Source of the DNA: Peribacillus frigoritolerans
GTDB lineage: Bacteria > Bacillota > Bacilli > Bacillales > Bacillaceae
NCBI RefSeq assembly: GCF_004358755.1
Contig: NZ_SMZY01000003.1
Location: forward strand, 124,001-188,000
DNA: 64,000 bases
Direction: 5' to 3'
Positions 17,169-24,792 of this stretch are shown in pieces. The first letter of the stretch is position 1, and each line of letters begins with the position of its first letter. The notes below the pieces were generated by a model. That model was not told the DNA's origin. It was given only the letters and a program-made list of their open reading frames with translations, and ran no database searches. A program made the position numbers and the translations under genes.

Positions 17169-18242
17169 CTATTGCGGGCTTAGTTTCATCAGCAGCATCT
17201 GATCATCATCTTTGCGCGGATTTCCTCTGCCATCACGATTGTTGGTTACGGTATATAAACGATCATTTTCAATTATTACATCGCGCATCCTGCCCCAGCC
17301 TTCCAGATAAGTCTGCACCTCTCCTGTATGAATTTCAAATCGCTTCACTGCATTCCCCGATAAAGTCGCCACATACAGGATTCCTTCCTTATAGGCAATG
17401 CCGGAAGGAGCCCACGTCTCTTCCCCGGTGTGATAGAGCGGCGCTTCCATGCCTTCCTGCTGCTCGTCCCCTTCAATAACAGGCCATCCATAGTTTTCCC
17501 CAGGCTGAATCCTGTTAATTTCATCATGTGCAGACTGGCCATGCTCTGTACTGAACAGGGACCCTTTTTCGTCCCACGCAAGCCCTTGGGGATTACGATG
17601 ACCATAAGAGTATACAAACGAACCAGGGAAAGGATTGTCACTCGGAACAGATCCGTCAAGTTCAAGCCTTAGAATTTTTCCTGCAAGAGAATTTTTATCC
17701 TGTGCAAGGTCAGGAATCAGAGAATCTCCCGCTGTTGCATAAAGCTTGCCGTCAGGCCCAATTTTGAGGCGGCCGCCATTATGGAACTGTGCACCCGGAA
17801 TATCTTCTAAAACAGCCCTTACTTCCTCCCATTGGTCTGCATTTTCCTTTAGGATGACAATTCGGTTTTTCACTTCGTTTCCATCTTTATATGTATGGTA
17901 GGCGAACGCTTGCCTGCTCTCTTCAAAATCAGGGGCAAGCTGAAATCCAAGAAATCCGCCCTCGCCTTCTAGATGCAGCTTCTTCTTCAATTTCAGTTTT
18001 TGAATCACTTTTTTGTCTGAATCCCCGTCCCATTTTATAACTTGACCTGTGCGTTCACTCAGATAAAAAACGTCATTATTCTTTACAATGGACCACGGAA
18101 CATCCAAGTTCTTTAGAATACTTTCGGAATTCTGACGCTCAGTCGGTCCGCTCACTTCCCTGTCTTCCTGACTTTCATTCTGAACAGACTGACATCCCGC
18201 TATGACCAAACAGCTGAAAAGAATCACCCATAACCTATCCAG
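17169..18242 (-). CDS. Exported PQQ-type sugar (glucose/sorbosone) dehydrogenase-like lipoprotein
   Basis: About 357 residues. Signal peptide with lipobox (LFSCLVIAGC), so it is an outer-surface lipoprotein. The rest is the six-bladed beta-propeller of soluble aldose sugar dehydrogenases (YliI/Asd type): LDVPWSIV, FHNGGRLKIGPDGKLYATAGD with the active-site His, SYGHRNPQGLAWD, EHGQSAHDEINRIQPGENYGWPVIEG, and the terminal WGRMRDVIIENDRLYTVTNN. Such enzymes oxidise sugars with pyrroloquinoline quinone, a cofactor Bacillus usually cannot make, so the true role is open. AAGAGGTG is followed six bases later by CTG (18240-18242), the likely start; the in-frame GTG at 18251 overlaps the ribosome site. 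Confidence 0.85.
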   Translation of the reverse strand: MDRLWVILFSCLVIAGCQSVQNESQEDREVSGPTERQNSESILKNLDVPWSIVKNNDVFYLSERTGQVIKWDGDSDKKVIQKLKLKKKLHLEGEGGFLGFQLAPDFEESRQAFAYHTYKDGNEVKNRIVILKENADQWEEVRAVLEDIPGAQFHNGGRLKIGPDGKLYATAGDSLIPDLAQDKNSLAGKILRLELDGSVPSDNPFPGSFVYSYGHRNPQGLAWDEKGSLFSTEHGQSAHDEINRIQPGENYGWPVIEGDEQQEGMEAPLYHTGEETWAPSGIAYKEGILYVATLSGNAVKRFEIHTGEVQTYLEGWGRMRDVIIENDRLYTVTNNRDGRGNPRKDDDQMLLMKLSPQ

Positions 18243-18297
18243 GTAAATCACCTCTTATTCCCATTTTCTTTAAGTTTAACGAAAAATAAGAAATGAT

Positions 18298-18319
18298 TCA
18301 CGGATTTATACTTCCGTGA
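18298..18319 (-). terminator. Small hairpin after the 27-codon gene
   Basis: TCACGGA, loop AGTATAAA, TCCGTGA on the minus strand immediately after the stop codon, followed by ATCATTTCTT. The T tract is weak. Confidence 0.5.
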
Positions 18320-18320
18320 T

Positions 18321-18404
18321 TTATTTTCGAAGGGCGTATACAGCAAAGAATAAGTAAACCATCATCAACATAAGCACGGGCAATACCGCCATCAAGTCCA
18401 TCAT
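18321..18404 (-). CDS. 27-residue single-helix membrane peptide
   Basis: The ORF encodes MMDLMAVLPVLMLMMVYLFF followed by AVYALRK: one hydrophobic helix with a short basic end. TAGGGGG lies at good distance before the ATG, a palindromic cre-like site is just upstream and a hairpin just downstream, so it looks like a real small gene between comA-side SIMPL and the dehydrogenase. I recognise no family. Small helical peptides of this kind often bind membrane transporters or enzymes, but that is only a possibility here. Confidence 0.55.
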   Translation of the reverse strand: MMDLMAVLPVLMLMMVYLFFAVYALRK

Positions 18405-18416
18405 AACCCCCTATTA

Positions 18417-18430
18417 AGAAAGCGCTTTCT
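18417..18430. promoter_or_regulatory. cre-like palindrome
   Basis: AGAAAGCGCTTTCT is a perfect 14-base palindrome close to the CcpA operator core TGAAAGCGCTTTCA, differing only at the two outermost symmetric positions. It lies directly upstream of the ribosome site of the 27-codon gene. Confidence 0.45.
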
Positions 18431-18516
18431 AACGCAAGAATCGTATTTAGATTCCATCTTATCGCAGGTTTGTGATGGGGATATTGAGAGAAAGTATAAA
18501 TTTTGTAAACTTATGC

Positions 18517-19203
18517 TTATTGATAGGTAAACAAAACTGTCAGTTCTGCAATGATTTCTATATTCTTTACAAAGACAGGGGTCTGTCCTGACGATTGTAC
18601 ACCTAAACTTAATTCTTTAGACAATGGGAAAAATCCTCTAGGTTCTTCGGTTATTTTTACAGGCTTGCGTACAAGATTGAGCTGATAAGAACGGGCAATC
18701 GCTTCTGCCTTATCCAATGCTTGTTTTGCAGCAAGATTCAGAGCTTCATTGATCCATCTCTCTTGATTGGAAAGAGAAAATTGTAACGAATCTGCCCGGT
18801 TGGCTTCATTAGAAAAGGCTGTATCATAGATCAACCCAATGTTATCTAAATTTTGAGCAGTGATGGAAATCGTATTTGTAACCTCATACCCTTTTAAGAC
18901 AGGATCTGAACCTGCACTATAGTCGTATTGGGGAAAAACGGTGTAAGAAATGGTCTCAATTTGATCTTCTGAAATGTCAATTGATTGCAAGGCTTGAATA
19001 AGCTGATTGACGCGCCTTTTATTTTCCTGCTGTGCTGCAGCAACATCCTTGTCTATTGTCACCACCGCAAGCTGCAAAACGGCAGTATCCGGTTTTGCTT
19101 CCACTCTCCCTGTTCCGCGAACAGAAATCAAATATGGGGATTTTGTCTCTCTCGCTTTGGTTCTGTAAGCCGGATCAAAAGGCTGCCCATACATTGGAAA
19201 CAT
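18517..19203 (-). CDS. SIMPL (DUF541) domain protein
   Basis: 228 residues forming one SIMPL domain, with the opening LISVRGTGRVEAKPDTAVLQLAVVT, the central ISYTVFPQYDYS and LKGYEVTNTISITAQNLDNIG, and the closing NIEIIAELTVLFTY. Related proteins are often exported or cell-surface; this one has no clear signal peptide. GAGGAG stands 8 bases before the ATG at 19203. It follows comA after that gene's terminator, in a place where B. subtilis has yuxO. Function unknown. Confidence 0.8.
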   Translation of the reverse strand: MFPMYGQPFDPAYRTKARETKSPYLISVRGTGRVEAKPDTAVLQLAVVTIDKDVAAAQQENKRRVNQLIQALQSIDISEDQIETISYTVFPQYDYSAGSDPVLKGYEVTNTISITAQNLDNIGLIYDTAFSNEANRADSLQFSLSNQERWINEALNLAAKQALDKAEAIARSYQLNLVRKPVKITEEPRGFFPLSKELSLGVQSSGQTPVFVKNIEIIAELTVLFTYQ

Positions 19204-19259
19204 ACACAACACTCCTCTCAGAATCTAACACTCTATTCAATCTATATGCCTGAGCGATA

Positions 19260-19293
19260 AAAAAAAGTGCGCAAGAATGATTCTTGCGCACTA
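19260..19293 (-). terminator. Terminator after comA
   Basis: On the minus strand AGTGCGCAAGAATCATTCTTGCGCACT followed by eight T; it starts at the comA stop codon. Confidence 0.88.
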
Positions 19294-19932
19294 ATCAATA
19301 ATTCCTTCTGATTTAGAAATCAGGACAGCTTCTGTTCTTGAGCCGACATTTAATTTATTAAAGATGGAAGTTAAACTATATTCAATTGACCGCTTGCTTA
19401 AATGAAGCTTATCGGCAATCTCCTGATTTGTTAAACCTCTTTCAACCTCTTGAAGAATGGCTTTTTCCCGATCATTTAAAGCCTCTGTATCATTTGAAGT
19501 GGAGCTGGTTTTCATTTTTTGCTGAAGAATAAGAGACTTTAAATAGGAATACGGCACAACGATGTCTCCCGAAAGAGCATGCCGGATGGAAGAAAGAATC
19601 TTTTCCTTTGTCTCCGTTTTGCTGATTGCCCCGTGAATTCCAAGGCGAATAGCCTCTTCATAATAATCCTCTACATCATAGCCTGTATACATGATAATCT
19701 TGCAATCCTCAGAATGCTGAATGATTTCAGTGGAAAGCTCCATTCCATTTATATCTCCAAGATTCATATCCATCAGGACAGCATCGTATTCGTGAAAGCT
19801 GATGTGCTTAATAACATCAATAGAATATGGGGGATTTAAGCAGGACACCCTCACATCAGGCTCTGTTTCCAATATCGCTTTTGTTCCCTCACGTACTGCT
19901 GGATGATCATCCACAACTAAAATATGTATCAT
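19291..19932 (-). CDS. comA: Response regulator ComA
   Basis: 213 residues. The receiver domain has the acidic pair VDDH, phospho-acceptor Asp in AVLMDMNLGD (near 55), Thr in IIMYTGY and Lys in GAISKTETKEK. The LuxR-type HTH has LNDREKAILQEVERGLTNQEIADKLHLSKRSIEYSLTSIFNKL in the C-terminal third. Phosphorylated by ComP, it activates srf/comS-like, degQ and other quorum-controlled genes in B. subtilis. It is the last gene of the comQXPA cassette; a terminator-like hairpin lies just upstream between comP and comA. A ComA-type box precedes degQ at 23864. Confidence 0.96.
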   Translation of the reverse strand: MIHILVVDDHPAVREGTKAILETEPDVRVSCLNPPYSIDVIKHISFHEYDAVLMDMNLGDINGMELSTEIIQHSEDCKIIMYTGYDVEDYYEEAIRLGIHGAISKTETKEKILSSIRHALSGDIVVPYSYLKSLILQQKMKTSSTSNDTEALNDREKAILQEVERGLTNQEIADKLHLSKRSIEYSLTSIFNKLNVGSRTEAVLISKSEGIID

Positions 19933-19973
19933 GTAATCAACCTCTCTGACCCGAGCATCTACTCTCTATTTTA

Positions 19974-20000
19974 TAAAAAAGACCTGGCAAATGCCAAGTC
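19974..20000 (-). terminator. Terminator-like hairpin between comP and comA
   Basis: Minus-strand GACTTGGCA, loop TT, TGCCAGGTC (one mismatch), then TTTTTT. It lies 13 bases after the comP stop and 41 bases before comA, so it could set a lower comA level by partial termination. Confidence 0.65.
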
Positions 20001-20012
20001 TGAACTATTCAT

Positions 20013-22325
20013 TCAAAGTTCAACAACCACTTTAAACCCATTTCCCTTTGAAGTCTCAATATGAAGGGAGCCATTTAGAGCCTTTACCCTTTCTGTTATG
20101 CCTGAAAGACCCATGCTTTGATGATTGGAATACAGTTCGCTTTGATCAAAACCGATGCCGTCATCTTCATAATGAAGAACAATTTTATCCTTAATGCAAA
20201 CAAGCATAATTAGAACATGGAGTGCATTGGAATGCTTTCCGGCATTAGTTAAGAGCTCCTGAACAATCCGGTATAAATTCAGCTGTGTATCAATATCAAT
20301 CGTTTTAGTAAAGTTGCCTGTATTTAATCTCACATCAAAAGCTGCAGATTCATTATACTGAGCGGCAAGCTTCTGCAAAGCTTTTACCAGCCCAAGATCA
20401 TACAACAGCTGCGGGCGAAGCTCCTGGCACGTCTCCCGCGTAGTCTTGATGATATTGGTCATCGAGCTGTTCATGTCCTGCAGCTGATCCCTGAAAACAG
20501 TCGGAGCCATTTCAAGCTCAGCCAGGGCAAGCTCGCTTTGCCGCTTTAAAGAAATTAAATCCTGCAAAACAGAATCATGCAAATCCTTAGCCAGGTTAGA
20601 GCGCTGCTTTTCCTCTATCGAAAATAAAACTTTCGTCAGCCAGGCCGGATTGCTCCCTTCACTCTTAATCTTCTGCAGATGATTCATCAGCTCTTCTATC
20701 TTAAGGAAATTCTCAAGAGATATATTCGTATAGAAGGACAGTGTTTTTAACCAGGAAATTTCATCTCGGTTTAATTTTGGAGTATTAAGCATAGACAAGC
20801 AAATCATGACATAGCTTCGGTCATCTGTCTCGCCCACATTAATCACAAAACCCCGATCCACTTCGACAATTTTGCCTATCTCATGTGAAGCCTTCGTAAT
20901 CTCTTTTTCATATGACAGATAATCTGTACCCTTCATATGAATCTCGACTGAGATGATGTTCCCGTTCTTATCAACTTCCACATAATTCGCCCTGCTGACA
21001 AGCAATACATCTGTAATCACCTTTTTCAGTTCGTTTATGACATGATCAAGCTTGCTTGCCTTCCGGATGCTTTGCGTATATTTAAAAACACTGTCCTGGT
21101 AATTGTACTTTTCGGAAAACCGCTTGAAGCGGAAACGAAAGTCGAGAATTTCCTTAAAGTAAAATACAATAACAAACAAGATATATATCATAATTGACAA
21201 TCTAATAGGATAAAATGTAGGACTGCTTTCTTTATTAATTAAGACAACACCAACACCCATAAAAGTTGGAATAACAGCAAGAAGTGCATAATATTTCACG
21301 CGACCCAGTATGAATTCTATGTCGTAAATCTTGGTAGCAAGAAACTGATATACTAGTGAAAAAGGTATAAGCAATAAGAATGCTGCTAAGAAAGTTGGCG
21401 GGAATATCTGTTTATTGAATACAATAAAAGGGATTGTGTAAAGAAGCAAAAAAGGTGAGAAAGCTATAATATTCGTTATTATAAGGACTTTGACTAAATA
21501 TTTTTGATCAGAATATTTAACTTTTTGGAGTCCATATATTTTTAAAACAAATGTCAAAATAAAGAGAACTAAAAATGATGATAAGTTTATTGTTTTTACT
21601 ACAGAATAAAAACTTAAAGGATAGGATTCATTAGTTATTATTCTGAGAGTTTCAGTAATTAAATTTAGTAAAACAAGAATATATCCAGTAAAAACGAATT
21701 TTTTTGAAAAGAGAACTTTACCAAGTTCTTTGAAATATTGATAAATAAAATGCATATAAAAAACTGGAGTCAGCAAGAACAGGGTGAGATTAAAATATCT
21801 GCTCATAACGTCCCCTCTTGCTGAACTTCCGCCGCTTAAGTAAGCCATTGCAATAGTTAACAAAAATAAATTCAAGATTAAAGCAGATGGCAAATTTAGT
21901 TTCTTATTGGTTTTGTGTATAAAATAGCTGCAAAATAGACAGAGCAAATAAATGGTTAAAGGTACAACAACAACAAACATATTTTGATAGTTGAAAATTG
22001 AATCTGAAACAACATATTCTATTTCTTTATTATTCGTTAATAATTTTAGCGTATCCACTTGTTCTAACAGACCGCTATTTACAGAAGGATAGTGATTTAA
22101 AGGATCTTCACCGTTTATTTTAGTAACAATATTTCCAGGTCTTATCCCAACATTGTCTGCCCATGACTTGGGTTCAATGGCTGTTATTTCAAGCCTGCCT
22201 TTTTCATCAATCTGAACATTTGCACCCACATATGGAATCTTTATATTAATGTAGGAAAAATAAACTGCTAAAATGACACTGATTGATAAAATGATAATAT
22301 AACTTTTGTTAAGATTTTTAATCAT
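20013..22325 (-). CDS. comP: ComP, sensor kinase for the ComX pheromone
   Basis: 770 residues. Residues 1-400 form the membrane sensor, about eight to ten helices with an extracytoplasmic PDZ-like loop after helix 1 (ITAIEPKSWADNVGIRPGNIVTKINGEDP). A GAF-like linker follows. The HisKA_3 domain has KDLHDSVLQDLISLKRQSEL with the phospho-His near 583, and the HATPase has LLTNAGKHSNA and YEDDGIGFD with GLSGITERV. It detects prenylated ComX outside the cell and phosphorylates ComA. AAGGAAG precedes ATG 22325. The sensor half is clearly more AT-rich than the kinase half, as expected for a receptor exchanged between pherotypes. Confidence 0.95.
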   Translation of the reverse strand: MIKNLNKSYIIILSISVILAVYFSYINIKIPYVGANVQIDEKGRLEITAIEPKSWADNVGIRPGNIVTKINGEDPLNHYPSVNSGLLEQVDTLKLLTNNKEIEYVVSDSIFNYQNMFVVVVPLTIYLLCLFCSYFIHKTNKKLNLPSALILNLFLLTIAMAYLSGGSSARGDVMSRYFNLTLFLLTPVFYMHFIYQYFKELGKVLFSKKFVFTGYILVLLNLITETLRIITNESYPLSFYSVVKTINLSSFLVLFILTFVLKIYGLQKVKYSDQKYLVKVLIITNIIAFSPFLLLYTIPFIVFNKQIFPPTFLAAFLLLIPFSLVYQFLATKIYDIEFILGRVKYYALLAVIPTFMGVGVVLINKESSPTFYPIRLSIMIYILFVIVFYFKEILDFRFRFKRFSEKYNYQDSVFKYTQSIRKASKLDHVINELKKVITDVLLVSRANYVEVDKNGNIISVEIHMKGTDYLSYEKEITKASHEIGKIVEVDRGFVINVGETDDRSYVMICLSMLNTPKLNRDEISWLKTLSFYTNISLENFLKIEELMNHLQKIKSEGSNPAWLTKVLFSIEEKQRSNLAKDLHDSVLQDLISLKRQSELALAELEMAPTVFRDQLQDMNSSMTNIIKTTRETCQELRPQLLYDLGLVKALQKLAAQYNESAAFDVRLNTGNFTKTIDIDTQLNLYRIVQELLTNAGKHSNALHVLIMLVCIKDKIVLHYEDDGIGFDQSELYSNHQSMGLSGITERVKALNGSLHIETSKGNGFKVVVEL

Positions 22326-22345
22326 CAAATCTTCCTTCTAAAATA

Positions 22346-22507
22346 TTAGAACCAAAACATATTCGTCGTTCTAGCTGTACTCAACAGTCCTTCTACTAAT
22401 CCTAACACTTCATCCACATTTTTCACACCCAGTAAACTAGCTTCACCACTGGCTACTTTTTCGATTACTTCCGGGTTTTCCACTAAAAAGTTTACGATTT
22501 CCTGCAT
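22346..22507 (-). CDS. comX: ComX pheromone precursor
   Basis: 53 residues: starts MQEIVNFLVENPEVIEKVASG, then GEASLLGVKNVDEVLGLVEG, and ends LLSTARTTNMFWF. The pre-region MQEIVxFLVxNPEVIxKV is the ComX family signature. The only Trp is residue 52, next to last; ComQ is expected to prenylate it, and the mature pheromone would be the last six to ten residues. The start lies 3 bases after the comQ stop, with AGGAG inside the end of comQ, so the two are coupled. The C-terminal sequence is not one I know from described pherotypes. Confidence 0.95.
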   Translation of the reverse strand: MQEIVNFLVENPEVIEKVASGEASLLGVKNVDEVLGLVEGLLSTARTTNMFWF

Positions 22508-22510
22508 GAC

Positions 22511-23458
22511 TTAATCTCTCCTTTTATTTTCAGATGAATTTATGATCAAATGAGACTTTAGAAGCTCAATTTGATGTTGAGGCAAGGGCACTTCCGCTAT
22601 CAGAGTTGAAGCCTTTTGAATCGCAATTTGCTTCATGACGTTCAAGTAATGAACAACACCAGATTGTAACAATTTCGATTTAAATGTTTCAATACTCCCA
22701 TAGTGTTCCATAAAGGTTTGGCTGCCGGCGATAAATTCAGTCAGCTCTTTTGCATGTTCATTAAATCCTCTGTTTAAAAAGAGAAGCGCCAGCGATTTTT
22801 TCTGTGCTGAAAGATCATTTTTATGTTCATGAAATAAATCACGGTAATCGTTTTCAATTTGTGCAGCTAGTCCTACTTGATAGGAATACTGTTCAACGCA
22901 TGTAAATTCTTCTCCGGTGGCAAGCAAGGCCCCGGTGACTGAGGCTAAAGCAATCAATGAGCCGGATTTTTTTTCAATCATCGTGATGCATTCATCTTCA
23001 TTTGCGATGTCATTTTGAAGATCTGTGTGCTGACCTTCCATTGCTTGAAGAGCAAAACGCTGGAACGTGCTGATGATCTTCCATTTGTGCTCGCTTGATA
23101 ATTCATGAAGCATTTGCATACTGATTGTGTACATAGCAGTGGCGGCATTCAGTGAAAGAGATGGGTTTATATTCATCCATGGCTCTTCAAAGTTATCTAG
23201 GTCTTCAAGATCATCTAAAATGTCGAATGACAGCGCAAGCAGTTCTACTGCAGCTGTGAGATGAATGATTTGCTTACCTTCTCCTCCAAAAGCTGTGTAA
23301 TGCAAATGTGCCAATTGACCGAACGGAAAGGTTTTTTTCGTTTCAGAGAACGACAGGATAAGCTGCAATAACTCTTTGTTCGTTATATATGAAGAAACAG
23401 CAGCTTTCAGACTGCGATTCAATTCTTCATAGTCCAAATGTAATCTAATTGCAATCAC
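22511..23458 (-). CDS. comQ: ComQ, isoprenyl transferase for ComX
   Basis: About 310 residues, polyprenyl-synthase fold. The first Asp-rich motif is SFDILDDLEDLDN and the second region is QIENDYRDLFHE, both needed for Mg-diphosphate binding. ComQ attaches a geranyl or farnesyl group to the ComX tryptophan and is needed for processing and export. AAGGGGTG at the gene start contains the in-frame GTG at 23458; at normal spacing it points at ATT 23449, so the start is uncertain by a few codons. The gene overlaps no neighbour and shares one transcript with comX and comP. Confidence 0.94.
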   Translation of the reverse strand: MIAIRLHLDYEELNRSLKAAVSSYITNKELLQLILSFSETKKTFPFGQLAHLHYTAFGGEGKQIIHLTAAVELLALSFDILDDLEDLDNFEEPWMNINPSLSLNAATAMYTISMQMLHELSSEHKWKIISTFQRFALQAMEGQHTDLQNDIANEDECITMIEKKSGSLIALASVTGALLATGEEFTCVEQYSYQVGLAAQIENDYRDLFHEHKNDLSAQKKSLALLFLNRGFNEHAKELTEFIAGSQTFMEHYGSIETFKSKLLQSGVVHYLNVMKQIAIQKASTLIAEVPLPQHQIELLKSHLIINSSENKRRD

Positions 23459-23562
23459 CCCTTCGAAATTATATTACAATATTCGAGACCAATATAGTAG
23501 ATATAAAAAGAGGTTTTTACATAAATATAAAATTTTTAACATAATTTCGGAAAAACGGACAT

Positions 23563-23591
23563 AAAAAAGACTTGGCTCGAAAGGCCAAGTC
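23563..23591 (-). terminator. Terminator after degQ
   Basis: Minus-strand GACTTGGC, loop CTTTCGA, GCCAAGTC, then TTTTTT. It separates degQ from comQ. Confidence 0.88.
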
Positions 23592-23595
23592 AGTC

Positions 23596-23736
23596 TTATG
23601 ACACGTTTATAAAGGAGTATTTATCATACTTATCAATGCTTTTATTAATGGATCTCAGTGACTGTTTCGTTTCCTGAATTTCTTTCTCAAGACGTTTCAA
23701 TAATTGAGTAATTTCTTCAATGTTGTGCTTTTTCAT
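23596..23736 (-). CDS. degQ: DegQ, pleiotropic regulator of degradative enzymes
   Basis: 46 residues, the same length as B. subtilis DegQ and alike throughout: KKHNIEEITQLLKRLEKEIQ, then ETKQSLRSINKSIDKYDKYS. The SLR-INKSID-DKY stretch is diagnostic. DegQ stimulates phosphotransfer from DegS to DegU and so raises secreted protease and other exoenzyme production. GAGGAG lies before the ATG. It is the gene upstream of comQ as in B. subtilis, has its own terminator, and carries a ComA-type operator about 130 bases upstream. Confidence 0.95.
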   Translation of the reverse strand: MKKHNIEEITQLLKRLEKEIQETKQSLRSINKSIDKYDKYSFINVS

Positions 23737-23756
23737 CGTTTCCACACTCCTCTGTT

Positions 23757-23802
23757 AAAGATCAAATTATGCATGGTGAACGAAACACTTGTTTTGATCT
23801 TT
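23757..23802 (-). other. Perfect inverted repeat in the degQ leader
   Basis: Ten-base arms AAAGATCAAA and TTTGATCTTT separated by 26 bases, ending 20 bases before the degQ start codon. It may fold in the mRNA leader or bind a regulator. Confidence 0.5.
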
Positions 23803-23863
23803 CCTACTTCAAATTTTAAAGGATTCAGAAAGTAATTTCACCGAAAATAATGCGAAATAATCA

Positions 23864-23879
23864 ATGCGTGATACCGCAA
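23864..23879 (-). promoter_or_regulatory. degQ: ComA box upstream of degQ
   Basis: Minus-strand TTGCGGTATCACGCAT against the ComA consensus TTGCGG-N4-CCGCAA: the left half is perfect and the right half has two mismatches. A further TTGCCC half-like site lies directly upstream. Distance to the degQ start (128-143 bases) suits an activator site. Confidence 0.7.
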
Positions 23880-23974
23880 CCGGGGCAATAGTCCATTGTA
23901 TCTGTTTTTTCGGCTGGAATTCATACCATCTTCATCATTTAAAACAGAAAAAAAGCCCCATATTCAGGGACTTG

Positions 23975-24202
23975 TCACTTTGCAGCTATAATGGTGTTCA
24001 AATAAATGGATTGCGCTTCTTCCAATGCAATTTTCGTCAGTTCATCTCTCTTTTCAATCGGTCCGCTAAACTCTAAGGTGTAATCCAGAATTCCCTGTTC
24101 TGACAGTAAACACTCCATTTTAACCTTACATTCGCCTTTTATAACCGAAAAGACCGCAACCGTCTTATCATCCAGCACATATATGGATGGCTGCACGCGC
24201 AT
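23975..24202 (-). CDS. Small conserved-looking protein, unknown
   Basis: 75 residues starting MRVQPSIYVLDDKTVAVFSV and ending EAQSIYLNTIIAAK; soluble, mixed alpha/beta, with two cysteines close together (GECKVKMECLL). GGGAGGT lies 10 bases before ATG 24202. A longer in-frame reading up to 24400 covers the ribosome site of the divergent yuzC-like gene and is Cys-rich and unconvincing. It is on the degQ side and could share its direction of transcription. I do not recognise a family. Confidence 0.5.
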   Translation of the reverse strand: MRVQPSIYVLDDKTVAVFSVIKGECKVKMECLLSEQGILDYTLEFSGPIEKRDELTKIALEEAQSIYLNTIIAAK

Positions 24203-24356
24203 AGAGAGCTGAACCTCCCCCGAAAAAAGTAGTTTAACAATTATCCATATTCGACATAAGCAGCAGTATTCCTGCACCTTTTTCATTTTATCGAAATAGC
24301 ACGAACAAGATCCTTTACATATATATAAGGAGCAAGTTCTCTCGGAGGTGAATTTT

Positions 24357-24740
24357 TTGCGGGTGCAAAGGCAACGATGGTTTCGGCCGTTATATTTCAA
24401 CCCTTATTGTCAAGTTCATTACCCTTGTAATCAATATACGAGGAGACCTATGCCGGAAGTTGACTCAAGTCAGTTTGTCCATTCCGCATCACAAATGGAT
24501 GGACTGATGGCTGATGCCAAAAAATTGACCAATTATCTCTCAACTTCTAAAGAACAGGCAAAAAAGATCCTGGCTGCCGCTCAGGAATCCAACACCATTT
24601 TGGTAAAAAAACTTTTGCTCGCTTCCGGCATAACAAATGAGTTAGAAACTGAGTTCAATCCTGACGGTGTCAGACTCATTCTTTCTTATAAAAATCCTGA
24701 TCTGAATTGCTGCAGGTTAATATTGGTGCTGAGATGGTAA
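24357..24740 (+). CDS. yuzC: YuzC-like protein
   Basis: 127 residues. A Pro/Tyr/Arg-rich N-terminus (RWFRPLYFNPYCQVHYPCN) precedes a helical region DSSQFVHSASQMDGLMADAKKLTNYL, then SKEQAKKILAAAQESNT and a C-terminal beta-rich FNPDGVRLIL. Placement next to degQ and the architecture fit B. subtilis YuzC, of unknown function and spore-associated in some reports. GGAGGTG at 24344 lies six bases before a TTG start at 24357; the GTG at 24348 is part of the ribosome site. Confidence 0.65.
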   Translation: MRVQRQRWFRPLYFNPYCQVHYPCNQYTRRPMPEVDSSQFVHSASQMDGLMADAKKLTNYLSTSKEQAKKILAAAQESNTILVKKLLLASGITNELETEFNPDGVRLILSYKNPDLNCCRLILVLRW

Positions 24741-24745
24741 ATCTA

Positions 24746-24780
24746 AAAAAAACGGTGCCAGCATGGTCACCGTTTTTACC
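24746..24780. terminator. Bidirectional terminator
   Basis: AAACGGTG(CC), loop, CACCGTTTTT, with A run upstream. It lies between the converging yuzC-like gene and pcp. Confidence 0.85.
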
Positions 24781-24792
24781 TTTATACTGAAA

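Noticed and set aside
23864-24076. Plus-strand 70-codon frame next to degQ
   Set aside because: It overlaps the ComA box and the 75-codon gene on the other strand, with no ribosome site.
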